Source of the DNA: Bacteroidota bacterium
Lineage (GTDB): Bacteria > Bacteroidota > Bacteroidia > Bacteroidales > GCA-2711565
Length of the DNA: 64,000 nt
Assembly: GCA_018816945.1 (NCBI GenBank)
Contig: JAHIVC010000041.1
Location: 30,226 to 94,225 of the forward strand
Reading direction: 5' to 3'
The position numbers and the translations under genes were made by a program. Below are positions 17,752 to 26,814 of the stretch, one piece after another (the first letter of the stretch is position 1; every line of letters starts with the position of its first letter). The notes under the pieces are model-generated. The model ran no database searches. It was not told where the DNA came from and saw only the letters and a list, made by a program, of their open reading frames with translations.

Positions 17752-18903
17752 ATGAAGATAGGTATTGAAGGTCAACGACTATTTCGTGTAAAAAAGCACG
17801 GAATGGACATGGTAGCTCTTGAGCTTATAAACTATTTGCAAGAGATCGATCACGAAAATGAATACGTGGTATTTGTAAAACCGGATGAGGACAAACACTG
17901 TTTAAAGCAAACAAAAAACTTTAAGATTGTTGAATTAGCCGGAGGCCCCTATCCAACATGGGAACAATTTGCATTACCAAAAGCAGCGCGTGCAGAAGGT
18001 TGCGATATATTACATTGTACCAGTAACACAGCTCCAATCAATACAAAAATACCTTTGATTATCACTTTGCATGATATCATCTACATGGAAAGCATAGCTA
18101 TTTTCAAAAAGGGAGGCACCTGGTATCAAAAAATCGGGAATATGTATCGCCGATATGTGGTACCTAAAAACATTAAAAAGAGTAAAAAAATCATCACAGT
18201 TTCAAAATTTGAACGTGATAGAATCAAAGGCTTTTTCGGTCATTCAAAAAATGATAATCGACTTGTTGCCATTTATAACGGAGTGAGCGAACATTTTCGA
18301 CAAATAGATGATAAACAAGAATTGGCCCGAGTTAAAGCTTTATATAATTTACCTGATAAATTTATTTTCTTCCTTGGAAATACCGATCCAAAAAAGAATA
18401 CGCCAAATGTATTAAAAGCTTTTTCTGATTTTATTAAAACCTCAGATGAAAAAATCCCTTTACTCATGTTGGACTTTGGGGCAGGCTATCTTGAAAAAAT
18501 CCTTGCCGATATCGGACATAAAGATTTGATGGAACACATTATGCTCACAGGATATATCAAAAACACCGATTTACCTGCCATCTATAATTTATGTGAGCTA
18601 TTTCTTTATCCTTCGATGAGAGAAAGCTTTGGGATCCCTATTCTTGAAGCAATGAAAAGCGGGGCACCCGTAATAACTTCCAACACCTCTTCGATGCCCG
18701 AAATTTCAGGAGGAAATGCATATATTGTTGACCCGACTAAACCCGAGGAAATCACTAAAGGAATTCACAAAATCCTTTCTGATAAAAATTACAGGGATGA
18801 TATTGTACAAAGGGGCTTGAAACAAGCTGAAAAATTCTCATGGAGAACGATGGCTGAAGAAGTACTCGAATTATATAAAGAGGTTTATAAACAAACACAT
18901 TAA
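17752..18903 (+). CDS. Family 4 glycosyltransferase
   Basis: A GT-B enzyme of 383 residues. The N-terminal Rossmann domain begins IGIEGQRLFRVKKHG. The C-terminal domain has FIFFLGNTDPKKN, then the family 4 donor site with E-S-F-G-I-P-I-L-E (the EX7E motif) and MKSGAPVITSN. These enzymes retain the anomeric configuration and commonly add mannose, glucose or related sugars to lipid-linked acceptors at the cytoplasmic side. It sits between the QxxRW pair and the next GT-B pair, with gaps of about 20 bases on both sides, so the cluster is one transcription unit. Confidence 0.9.
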   Translation: MKIGIEGQRLFRVKKHGMDMVALELINYLQEIDHENEYVVFVKPDEDKHCLKQTKNFKIVELAGGPYPTWEQFALPKAARAEGCDILHCTSNTAPINTKIPLIITLHDIIYMESIAIFKKGGTWYQKIGNMYRRYVVPKNIKKSKKIITVSKFERDRIKGFFGHSKNDNRLVAIYNGVSEHFRQIDDKQELARVKALYNLPDKFIFFLGNTDPKKNTPNVLKAFSDFIKTSDEKIPLLMLDFGAGYLEKILADIGHKDLMEHIMLTGYIKNTDLPAIYNLCELFLYPSMRESFGIPILEAMKSGAPVITSNTSSMPEISGGNAYIVDPTKPEEITKGIHKILSDKNYRDDIVQRGLKQAEKFSWRTMAEEVLELYKEVYKQTH

Positions 18904-18928
18904 TTCTTTCTTCAAAACAACTAAACCT

Positions 18929-20137
18929 ATGATAAAAGATCGTGATATAATAGTTTATGGTTTACAACCTTTCGATTTGGGAATTGCAAGCACCTGCAAA
19001 TATACTGCACTGGAAATGTCGAAAAACAACAGGGTTCTCTATGTTAATTCGCCACTGCAGCGAAAATTCGCCATGTTTCATAAAGACTTGCCCGAAGTTC
19101 AAAAACGGCTTAAAATATTAAAGGGTGAAGCTCCTGATCTGGAACAAATCAACGATAAAATGTGGACCTTGTATCCAAGGACAATGTCTGAATCGATCAA
19201 TTGGATAAAATCTGTATCTATATTTAATTTCTTTAATAAAATAAACGATAAAAGATTTGCTCGAAAAATAAAGGAAACTGCCGATAAACTAGGGTTTAAA
19301 AACTACTTGCTGTTTAATGATAATTCGATGATTACCGGTTTTTATTTAAAAGAATTATTAAAACCCGATGTATTTATTTATTTACTAAGAGATGCCGTTA
19401 TATTGGTTCCATACCATGCCTATCACGGAAGTCGTTTACAGCCCCAAATTATTGCCAAAGCCGATATCACAGTCACTAATTCTGATTATTTTGCTGAATA
19501 TGCACGACAAACCAATCCCAACTCTTATATGATTGGTCAGGGTTGCGATTTAAGCAGATACAATGATGATGATGGAAAATTAGAAATTCCTGGTGACTTA
19601 AAAGGGATTAAAAAGCCCATTATTGGTTATGTCGGCTTCCTCACTGAAATCAGACTTGATATTGAGGTATTGGTTCACATAGCTGAACAAAGAACTGATT
19701 GGAACCTGGTATTGGTTGGGCCTGAAGATGAAGCATTCAAAAAAAGCAAACTGCATCAATTATCAAACGTTATTTTCTTGGGAAGAAAAGATCCCAGTGA
19801 ATTGGCGGCATACATTAAAGGTTTTGATGTTGCCTTAAATCCTCAAATAGTAAATCCGATTACCGATATAAATTATCCGCTTAAAATAGATGAATATTTG
19901 GCTATGGGAAAACCTACCGTTGCTACTAAAACCACATTCATGGCCTATTTTAAAGACATTACTTATTTACCATCAACAAAAGAAGAATATATTATCGAAA
20001 TCGATAAGGCTCTAAAAGAAGATTCACCGGAATTAGCTAAAAAAAGAATTGCGGTTGCATCTAGTCATTCGTGGGGTAATTTTGTTGATCAAATTTATAA
20101 TCACATCAACGATTTGTATAAGAAAAGAAAACAATAA
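18929..20137 (+). CDS. GT-B glycosyltransferase (TuaH-like), copy A of a tandem pair
   Basis: A 402-residue protein with two Rossmann halves. DIIVYGLQPFDLGIAS opens the N-terminal half; KPIIGYVGFLTEIRLD opens the C-terminal, donor-binding half, followed by LVGPEDEAF and KIDEYLAMGKPTVATKT, which carries the conserved Glu of the GT4-type donor site. It resembles a group of teichuronic-acid/EPS glycosyltransferases sometimes named TuaH. The next gene is a full-length paralogue starting nine bases after the stop codon. The sugar is unknown. Confidence 0.85.
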   Translation: MIKDRDIIVYGLQPFDLGIASTCKYTALEMSKNNRVLYVNSPLQRKFAMFHKDLPEVQKRLKILKGEAPDLEQINDKMWTLYPRTMSESINWIKSVSIFNFFNKINDKRFARKIKETADKLGFKNYLLFNDNSMITGFYLKELLKPDVFIYLLRDAVILVPYHAYHGSRLQPQIIAKADITVTNSDYFAEYARQTNPNSYMIGQGCDLSRYNDDDGKLEIPGDLKGIKKPIIGYVGFLTEIRLDIEVLVHIAEQRTDWNLVLVGPEDEAFKKSKLHQLSNVIFLGRKDPSELAAYIKGFDVALNPQIVNPITDINYPLKIDEYLAMGKPTVATKTTFMAYFKDITYLPSTKEEYIIEIDKALKEDSPELAKKRIAVASSHSWGNFVDQIYNHINDLYKKRKQ

Positions 20138-20145
20138 AGCCATTT

Positions 20146-21345
20146 ATGATAAAAGGGAAAGACATTATCGTACATGGATTGCAAAGCCTTGATTCTCCAA
20201 TTGGGAGTAACTGCGTGAATCTTGCCTATGAGTTTGCAAAAAAAAACAGGGTACTTTATGTCAATTATCCACTTGATAGGCTTACCAGTATTCGACATCG
20301 GTCCGATTCTCTTGTTAAAAAGCGATTGAGCATCATAAAAGGCAAGGAAAATGGATTGGTTAGAATTAATGATTCGATGTGGAATTTGTTTCCCGATGTT
20401 ATACTTGAATCAATCAACCAAATTAGCTTTAGACCCCTTTTCAACCTTCTAAATAATTTAAATAATAAGAAATACGCGAAATCGATAACTCAAGCTATAC
20501 GAAAACTTGAATTTAAAGATTATATCATTTTTAACGATAGTGATTTCACGAGAGCCTTAAACTTTAAAGATATTTTAAAACCTAAAGTTAGTGTTTACTA
20601 TACACGTGATAATATGCGGGCAACGGATTATTTCCGCATGCATGGCGCAAAATTTGAAGACGCTTTAATGCAAAAATCTGATTTGGTTGTTGCAAACTCA
20701 GTTTATCTTCAGCAAATAGCAAAAAAAGTTAATCAGCATTCTTATTATGTAGGCCAAGGATGTGATCTGACCCTATTCAATCCAAATACAGTAAAAGAAA
20801 TTCCTTCTGAATTAAATGATATTAAAAAACCAATGATCGGCTATATTGGTGCATTGAAGAGTTCAAGACTGGATATTAAAACGATAGCACATATCGCAAA
20901 AGCAAAGCCAAATTGGAGCATCGTTTTAGTTGGCCCTGAAGATGAGCAATTCAAGAGCAGCGATTTACATCGTCTGAAGAATGTTCATTTTATTGGATCA
21001 AGACCAATGGATAAATTACCAAATTATTTGCTTTCATTTGATGTTGCATTTAATCCGCAAGCATTAAACCCCTTAACCATTGGGAATTATCCCCGTAAAA
21101 TTGATGAATATCTGGCAATGGGAAAAGCTGTAGTAGCGACAAAAACTGAAACCATGGAAGTTTTCAAAGATTATTGTTATTTAGCATCCGACAATGAAGA
21201 ATATGTGCAACTAATCGAAAAGGCACTCGTTGAAAACAACAATGAAAGAACTCTGGCAAGAATCAAATTCGCAGAATCGCACAGTTGGGAAAATAATGTG
21301 AATGAAATTTATAGATCCATATTAAAAGTTGCACCAAACATTTAA
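20146..21345 (+). CDS. GT-B glycosyltransferase (TuaH-like), copy B of a tandem pair
   Basis: This is the 399-residue paralogue of the gene just upstream, alignable from end to end: DIIVHGLQSLDSPIGS, NRVLYVNYPL, YYTRDNMRATDYF, GQGCDLTLFNP, KPMIGYIGALKSSRLD, LVGPEDEQF and KIDEYLAMGKAVVATKT. Both copies keep the conserved donor-site Glu and the G-Q-G-C-D segment. The closest identity is in the C-terminal donor half, so the copies may use the same nucleotide-sugar and differ in acceptor (inference). It is followed after five bases by the acyltransferase gene. Confidence 0.85.
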   Translation: MIKGKDIIVHGLQSLDSPIGSNCVNLAYEFAKKNRVLYVNYPLDRLTSIRHRSDSLVKKRLSIIKGKENGLVRINDSMWNLFPDVILESINQISFRPLFNLLNNLNNKKYAKSITQAIRKLEFKDYIIFNDSDFTRALNFKDILKPKVSVYYTRDNMRATDYFRMHGAKFEDALMQKSDLVVANSVYLQQIAKKVNQHSYYVGQGCDLTLFNPNTVKEIPSELNDIKKPMIGYIGALKSSRLDIKTIAHIAKAKPNWSIVLVGPEDEQFKSSDLHRLKNVHFIGSRPMDKLPNYLLSFDVAFNPQALNPLTIGNYPRKIDEYLAMGKAVVATKTETMEVFKDYCYLASDNEEYVQLIEKALVENNNERTLARIKFAESHSWENNVNEIYRSILKVAPNI

Positions 21346-21350
21346 TAATT

Positions 21351-21965
21351 ATGGGATTAAAAGAAAAAATAAAAGCGAGTCCAAAACTCAAAAAATTGAC
21401 CATCTGGGCATTAACCCCAAAAAATCAACCCAGACCAAGATTATGGGTCAAACTTTTTGTCAACCCATTGGTACACAAAAAAGGCAAAGGTTCGCGTATC
21501 CGAAAGAGAACCCGGATTGATGTTCTGCCCTGGAACAATTTTAGTTTAGGCGATTATTCAACCATCGAGGATTTTACAACCATTAACAACGGTGTTGGTG
21601 ATGTGATTATTGGTGACCGGACCAGAATAGGTTTAGGGAATACATTTATCGGTCCGATAAAGGTCGGCAACGATATCATGTTTGCACAGAATATTGTAAT
21701 GTCGGGCTTAAATCACGGTTATGAAGACATTAACCTATCAATCCATGATCAACCTGTTACAACCGCTCAAATCACCATAGAAGATGAAGCATGGATCGGT
21801 GCTAATTCGGTTATTGTTGCCGGGATCACCGTCGGTAAGCACTCCATTGTTGCAGCAGGTAGTGTAGTAACTAAAGATGTACCTCCCTACTCCATTGTTG
21901 CCGGCAATCCGGCTAAATTATTAAAACAATATAATCCTGAAACACAAACCTGGGAAAGGGTTTAA
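21351..21965 (+). CDS. Left-handed beta-helix acyltransferase (WcaF/maltose acetyltransferase-like)
   Basis: A 204-residue protein with a basic N-terminus and then hexapeptide repeats from about residue 55 to 190, ending with the typical SIVAAGSVVTKDVPPYSIVAGNPAK. The likely catalytic histidine is H122 in SGLNHGY. Members transfer an acetyl group from acetyl-CoA to sugar hydroxyls, or sometimes an amino group, as trimers in the cytoplasm. Here it would acetylate a repeat unit of the polysaccharide. It is co-directional and only five bases after the GT-B pair. Confidence 0.9.
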   Translation: MGLKEKIKASPKLKKLTIWALTPKNQPRPRLWVKLFVNPLVHKKGKGSRIRKRTRIDVLPWNNFSLGDYSTIEDFTTINNGVGDVIIGDRTRIGLGNTFIGPIKVGNDIMFAQNIVMSGLNHGYEDINLSIHDQPVTTAQITIEDEAWIGANSVIVAGITVGKHSIVAAGSVVTKDVPPYSIVAGNPAKLLKQYNPETQTWERV

Positions 21966-21973
21966 AACTAACA

Positions 21974-22780
21974 ATGAATTCGTTTGCAAAATTATCATAT
22001 CTTAACATTTTCAGAAAGTTCTTTATTTTCTTGAAATATCTTTCGGATAATTTATCAAATGGTGAATTCCGATTAGCCTGGATTAGCTTTAAATACTTAA
22101 TTGTAAAAAGATCCAATTCGACCGACACGGTTATTAAGTCAAATAACGGGTTATTTCATATTCGAAAAAACACCATCGATTTTAAGTTGGCGAACAGTGC
22201 TTATGAATATCTGGTCCTAAAAAAATTCAGATCACTGTTGCCTTTGTATAATCTTTTTATCGATATAGGGGCTAATATCGGAACATACAGTATTATTGCA
22301 GCCAAAAACGGAGTGAAATGTATCGCCTTTGAACCGGTGTTGACCAATTATATTTCATTGAAAAAAAACATACAATTAAATCGTTTGGAAGAATTTATCG
22401 AACCGATGATGATTGGTTTGGCAGAGAAAGCTTCGAAAGCAAGATTCAATTACGATCCGTTGAAGCCCGGTGCATCGAGTATTCATCCGATAAAAAGAAC
22501 ATCTGAAATTCTCGAAATTGAATTGAAGGTATTTGATGATTTGAATTGTGTATCAACTGAAACAAATAAAATATTGATTAAAATTGATGTGGAAGGAATG
22601 GAATTGAATGTTTTGAAAGGAATGGAAAAAATACTTAGCAATAAAAAAGACATTTGCCTCATTATCGAAACCAAACATTCAGGTGATACTGAAATTAAGA
22701 AGATGTTAAATCAATTTGGGGATTTCAAGTTTGAAAACATTGATGAATTTAATATGTTAGCTACTAAATCAAATAACTAA
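21974..22780 (+). CDS. FkbM family methyltransferase
   Basis: A 268-residue SAM methyltransferase with motif I LFIDIGANIGTYS (about 94-106), the post-I acidic strand IAFEPV (117-122) and the I-K-I-D-V-E-G-M-E block that ends the FkbM core. It is the second FkbM enzyme of the locus; the first is on the minus strand at 11802, with different loops, so the two probably methylate different hydroxyls. Eight bases separate it from the acyltransferase gene, suggesting that both belong to a decoration step at the end of the assembly genes. Confidence 0.9.
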   Translation: MNSFAKLSYLNIFRKFFIFLKYLSDNLSNGEFRLAWISFKYLIVKRSNSTDTVIKSNNGLFHIRKNTIDFKLANSAYEYLVLKKFRSLLPLYNLFIDIGANIGTYSIIAAKNGVKCIAFEPVLTNYISLKKNIQLNRLEEFIEPMMIGLAEKASKARFNYDPLKPGASSIHPIKRTSEILEIELKVFDDLNCVSTETNKILIKIDVEGMELNVLKGMEKILSNKKDICLIIETKHSGDTEIKKMLNQFGDFKFENIDEFNMLATKSNN

Positions 22781-22791
22781 TTTTAAAAGCC

Positions 22792-23988
22792 ATGATGACA
22801 TTAAAAATATTTTTTTGGATTTCGCTGTTTATCGTATTTTATGCCTATATCGGCTATGGGATTTTACTTTATTTCATGATTAAAATAAAGCGGATTTTAA
22901 AATTAGGAAGAAAAAAAATAATCAATCCCGATTATGAACCGGAAGTCACTCTTTTCGTAGCAGCATATAATGAAAAGGATTATGTATATGCAAAAGTTAA
23001 AAATTCGTATGAGTTGGAATATCCACACGAAAAAGTTAGACAAGTTTGGGTAACAGACGGTTCGGATGATGGAACTCCCGACATTTTAAGAAAGTATGCG
23101 GATAAAGGAGTTGAAGTGTATCATGAAGATGCAAGAGGCGGAAAAATAGGCGCAATGAATCGAGGGGTTAAGTTTGTCAAGTCGCCGATTGTGATTTTTT
23201 CAGACGGAAATACCATGTTGGGCAAAGAATCCATTCGGCGAATTGTAAATTTGTTTAGTGATCCCAAAGTTGGCTGCGTTTCGGGCGAAAAAAGAATTTT
23301 CCAGAAAGACAAAGACACTGCTGCAGGAACAGAGGGCATTTATTGGAAATATGAATCATTATTAAAAAAATGGGATGCCGAATTATATTCAGTAGTCGGG
23401 GCAGCCGGTGAATTATTTGCAATACGCACGGAACTATTCCAACACGTTGAAAAAGACACTTTGCTCGATGATATGATTATTTCGCTTCGGGTAGCAATGC
23501 AGGGATATACCATTCAATACGACCCTGAAGCTTATGCCATTGAAACTGCATCAGCCAATGTTAAGGAGGAATTAAAGCGAAAAATCAGAATTTCTGCAGG
23601 AGGTCTGCAATCAATTATCAGATTGAAAAGCCTGTTAAATGTTTTTAAATACGGATTATTGTCTTTTCAATTTATTTCACATAGAGTATTACGATGGACA
23701 CTCGCCCCTCTATCTTTACCAATCTTATTAATTTTAAATGCAATTATTATTTTTCAAAGTGGATTGTTTGATTTCAACCGGTTATTTACCTGGCTTTTTT
23801 GGGCACAAATATTTTTCTATGTCACCGCACTGCTCGGTTGGTATTTGGAAAATAAAAAAATCAAGATTAAAGTTTTTTTCATCCCGTATTATTTTTTTAT
23901 AATGAATCTTTCGGTATTCCTTGGTTTCAGAAGATTTCTTAAAGGGCAGCAATCGGTTAATTGGGAACGTGCCAAACGAGGAATGTAA
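22792..23988 (+). CDS. Membrane-associated family 2 glycosyltransferase
   Basis: A 398-residue protein with an N-terminal membrane span (about 6-30), the GT-A core EVTLFVAAYNEKDY, VTDGSDDGT, GGKIGAMNRG and the metal site S-D-G-N (D138), then a C-terminal part with two or three spans (from about 295). The usual QxxRW is replaced by K-R-K-I-R-I-S in the equivalent position, as in cell-wall GT2 enzymes that add one sugar. It closes the polysaccharide locus; the next gene is 184 bases away and begins a new unit. The role is inferred from family and place. Confidence 0.87.
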   Translation: MMTLKIFFWISLFIVFYAYIGYGILLYFMIKIKRILKLGRKKIINPDYEPEVTLFVAAYNEKDYVYAKVKNSYELEYPHEKVRQVWVTDGSDDGTPDILRKYADKGVEVYHEDARGGKIGAMNRGVKFVKSPIVIFSDGNTMLGKESIRRIVNLFSDPKVGCVSGEKRIFQKDKDTAAGTEGIYWKYESLLKKWDAELYSVVGAAGELFAIRTELFQHVEKDTLLDDMIISLRVAMQGYTIQYDPEAYAIETASANVKEELKRKIRISAGGLQSIIRLKSLLNVFKYGLLSFQFISHRVLRWTLAPLSLPILLILNAIIIFQSGLFDFNRLFTWLFWAQIFFYVTALLGWYLENKKIKIKVFFIPYYFFIMNLSVFLGFRRFLKGQQSVNWERAKRGM

Positions 23989-24172
23989 TTTCTGGGAGAT
24001 TGGGGTTTTATCATCAAATAAAAATTTCATTTTGAATTAAAATTTTTCTTACCACTAAGAGATTTACCTATAATTATAAGTTTTATTATTCATTACTTTT
24101 ACTAAAAAGTACTTAAATCTTGAAACTTTCATCGGTTAAAAGAGTTAAGAAAGAATCTATGAATTGGTAATT

Positions 24173-25873
24173 ATGAGATATATTAATCATCCAAAGATTA
24201 TTTATTTACGTTTTTATATCTTTTTATCTCTGATTTTTAGTTTGGGCATTTCCTTATATGGGCAATCCAATAATCATTTAATTAGCAGAACAACCACCGT
24301 TATTGATGGTGGAACTTATGCTCCCGGTGATACAATTTGCTTACTAACCGGAGCAGGCGGCCTAGAAGGTGAAGGTGAATATTTTTTGTTCAGAAATATA
24401 CACGGAACAAGCAGTAAACCAATAGTTATCATCAATTCAGGTGGACAGGTTAAAATTATTACCTCGCATAACTATGGAATTAAATTTCAAAATTGTTCAT
24501 ACATAAAAATGAGCGGTGCCGGTCATTCAAATTTCAAATATGGCATCAAGGTTTCACATGTTCAAAACGGAGCAGGATTAAGCATCGACAATTTAAGCAC
24601 GGATGTAGAGCTTGAAAATCTGGAAATTTCTAATACTCCGATTGCAGGGATTTATGCTAAAACTGAGCCCAGCTGCGATCTTACATCAGTTCGTGGCAAT
24701 TTTACCATGTACAATATTAAAATTCATGATTGCTATTTGCATGATATCGGAGAAGAAGGTATGTATATTGGAAGTTCAAAATACACAGGGCAAGCAATTG
24801 TAGGTTGCGATACATTATTACCTCATGTAATCGAAGGGGTCCAGATATACAACAACATAATTGAAAATACCGGATGGGATGGGATCCAGGTTAGTTCGAC
24901 CACAAAAAATTGTGCCATTTATAATAATATAATCAGAAATGATAGTTACAAAGAAACTCAGTTTCAGATGAGTGGAATTTTAATTGGAGGAGGAAGTAGT
25001 TGTGATTGTTATAATAATATGATATTCGACGGAAAGGGAGATGGTATTGATATTTTAGGATTCGGCAATCACAAAATTTATAATAATTTAATTGTTAGAG
25101 CCGGAAAATCCTATCAACCAAGCTTCCTTCCAACCAATCCTTATTATCAAAAACACGGAATCTGGGTTGGACATGTTGATACTAAAGCCAATTCTGAGTT
25201 TTTAATTTATAATAATACCATAGTTAGCCCTAAAACTTATGGATTAAAATTAACAAATACCCAGATAGGCAACTATATCATTAAAAACAATATCATTGTT
25301 GATCCGGGTGCTTATAGTGTTTTGGGAGAAAGTTCCTTTATGAATATTAGTGATGGAATCCGTTATCAAACAGCTAATAATTTGTTGAAAGGCCAAATTT
25401 CCGATATTCAATTTCAAAATTCATCTGCAAATAATTTTGATTTAAAAATTACTTCTCCGGCCGTAAATACCGGACAAAATCTGTCTTCTTTTTCTTATAA
25501 TTTAACTTTTGATATACTTAATAGGCCAAGGCCATATGGTAACGGTTATGATATTGGGGCCTATGAAAGTCAGGAATCAATAAATGGAATAAGTGATAAT
25601 ATAATTAATGGTTCTATCTCAATATTACAAAAAGTTGTACCTAATCCTGTAAACACATCAGCAGCCATTAAATATGATTTACCAAAAGCCATGCGGGTGA
25701 ATTTATATGTAGTGGATGAACTAGGTCGGGTTATTAAGACACTTGTTAATGAATATCAATCACCAAACACATATCAAATCAATATCAATAAAGAAATGTT
25801 CAATACAGGTTTTTATTTTTTAATCCTTGAATGTAATTTGGGAAGATTCAGTGAAAAATTTATAATTATTTAA
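24173..25873 (+). CDS. Secreted right-handed beta-helix protein with T9SS type A sorting domain
   Basis: A signal peptide (hydrophobic to about residue 29, ending SLYGQ) is followed by a long parallel beta-helix with repeated I-Y-N-N-I-I and I-K-N-N-I-I turns (about 95-400), the fold of pectate lyases, epimerases and chondroitinase-B-like enzymes. The last 80 residues are a type A C-terminal domain (VVPNPVNTSAAIKYDL, then LYVVDELGRVIKTL), the signal for export and surface anchoring by the type IX system. At 566 residues and next to the polysaccharide locus, it may act on or bind the surface glycan (inference). No catalytic triad could be fixed by eye. An in-frame TTG at 24164 is the alternative start. 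Confidence 0.85.
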   Translation: MRYINHPKIIYLRFYIFLSLIFSLGISLYGQSNNHLISRTTTVIDGGTYAPGDTICLLTGAGGLEGEGEYFLFRNIHGTSSKPIVIINSGGQVKIITSHNYGIKFQNCSYIKMSGAGHSNFKYGIKVSHVQNGAGLSIDNLSTDVELENLEISNTPIAGIYAKTEPSCDLTSVRGNFTMYNIKIHDCYLHDIGEEGMYIGSSKYTGQAIVGCDTLLPHVIEGVQIYNNIIENTGWDGIQVSSTTKNCAIYNNIIRNDSYKETQFQMSGILIGGGSSCDCYNNMIFDGKGDGIDILGFGNHKIYNNLIVRAGKSYQPSFLPTNPYYQKHGIWVGHVDTKANSEFLIYNNTIVSPKTYGLKLTNTQIGNYIIKNNIIVDPGAYSVLGESSFMNISDGIRYQTANNLLKGQISDIQFQNSSANNFDLKITSPAVNTGQNLSSFSYNLTFDILNRPRPYGNGYDIGAYESQESINGISDNIINGSISILQKVVPNPVNTSAAIKYDLPKAMRVNLYVVDELGRVIKTLVNEYQSPNTYQININKEMFNTGFYFLILECNLGRFSEKFIII

Positions 25874-25998
25874 TAGATGGACTTTACTGATTTGGAAGAA
25901 AGGCTAAAACCCGAAAGTTAAAACTTAATAAATAAATATCAATTTGTATATTCGTTTTAGAAAAACAGTTACAATTTAAAATAGAAAGTAGATAAGTC

Positions 25999-26808
25999 AT
26001 GAAATCAGCAATAAAAAAATATATTCCTTATGCTTTAGGCAAAAAACTTCGCGGAAGCTGGCAAATTGTACAATCTATTTTCTATATCGGAAATAAATAC
26101 TACTGTCCTTTTTGCAAGAGTAAGCTACGCAAGCTATTACCGGGAGGATTTGACCTTCCTGTAATAACAGAAAAAAGAATCATCGGGGCCGGAAGAAGAA
26201 ATAATTGTATCTGTCCAAGATGCTATTCAACCGATAGAGATCGATTGATTTATCTTTATTTAACTCATTTTACGGATATTAGTACTGAACACAATAAAAT
26301 GCTGCATGTTGCACCATCTGGAAGTTTAAAAGCTCTTTTAAGTGCAATTCCCAACCTTGAATATCAGGAAGGAATTAAGCACCACGAAGGTTTTTATTAT
26401 TCAAAAGATATATCCATCATTGATATTCGAAAACTCGATATTGAAGACAACACCTTCAACATTATATTTTGCAACCATGTTCTTGAGCATATTCCGGAAG
26501 ATTTGCAAGCAATGAAAGAATTATATCGTGTACTTAAACCTGGAGGATGGGCCTTATTACAGGTACCTGTTTCGAGAGTATTAAGAGAAACTTATGAAGA
26601 CTTTTCAATTACCGACGAGAGAGAAAGGGAAGATCATTTTGGACAATTTGACCATGTGAGAATTTATGGTTCTGATTACCCAAAACGTCTTGAAACAGCT
26701 GGTTTTACAGTTGAACAGATAAATCCAAGCATTAGATGGGATATTCCGGATATCGAAAAATATGCGATAAACACCGAAGAAACCTTATACATTGCCCATA
26801 AAAAATAG
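25999..26808 (+). CDS. SAM-dependent methyltransferase with N-terminal zinc-ribbon
   Basis: A 269-residue protein. C36-P-F-C39 and C72-P-R-C75 form a probable zinc ribbon before a class I methyltransferase core: MLHVAPSGSLKALL as motif I, D-I-R-K-L-D, FNIIFCNHVLEHI and LKPGGWALLQVPV. The substrate is unknown; family members act on sugars, lipids or small molecules. It is located between the T9SS beta-helix gene and the TPR hybrid kinase gene, which begins six bases after its stop codon, so the methyltransferase and kinase are probably co-transcribed. Confidence 0.85.
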   Translation: MKSAIKKYIPYALGKKLRGSWQIVQSIFYIGNKYYCPFCKSKLRKLLPGGFDLPVITEKRIIGAGRRNNCICPRCYSTDRDRLIYLYLTHFTDISTEHNKMLHVAPSGSLKALLSAIPNLEYQEGIKHHEGFYYSKDISIIDIRKLDIEDNTFNIIFCNHVLEHIPEDLQAMKELYRVLKPGGWALLQVPVSRVLRETYEDFSITDEREREDHFGQFDHVRIYGSDYPKRLETAGFTVEQINPSIRWDIPDIEKYAINTEETLYIAHKK

Positions 26809-26814
26809 GATTAA

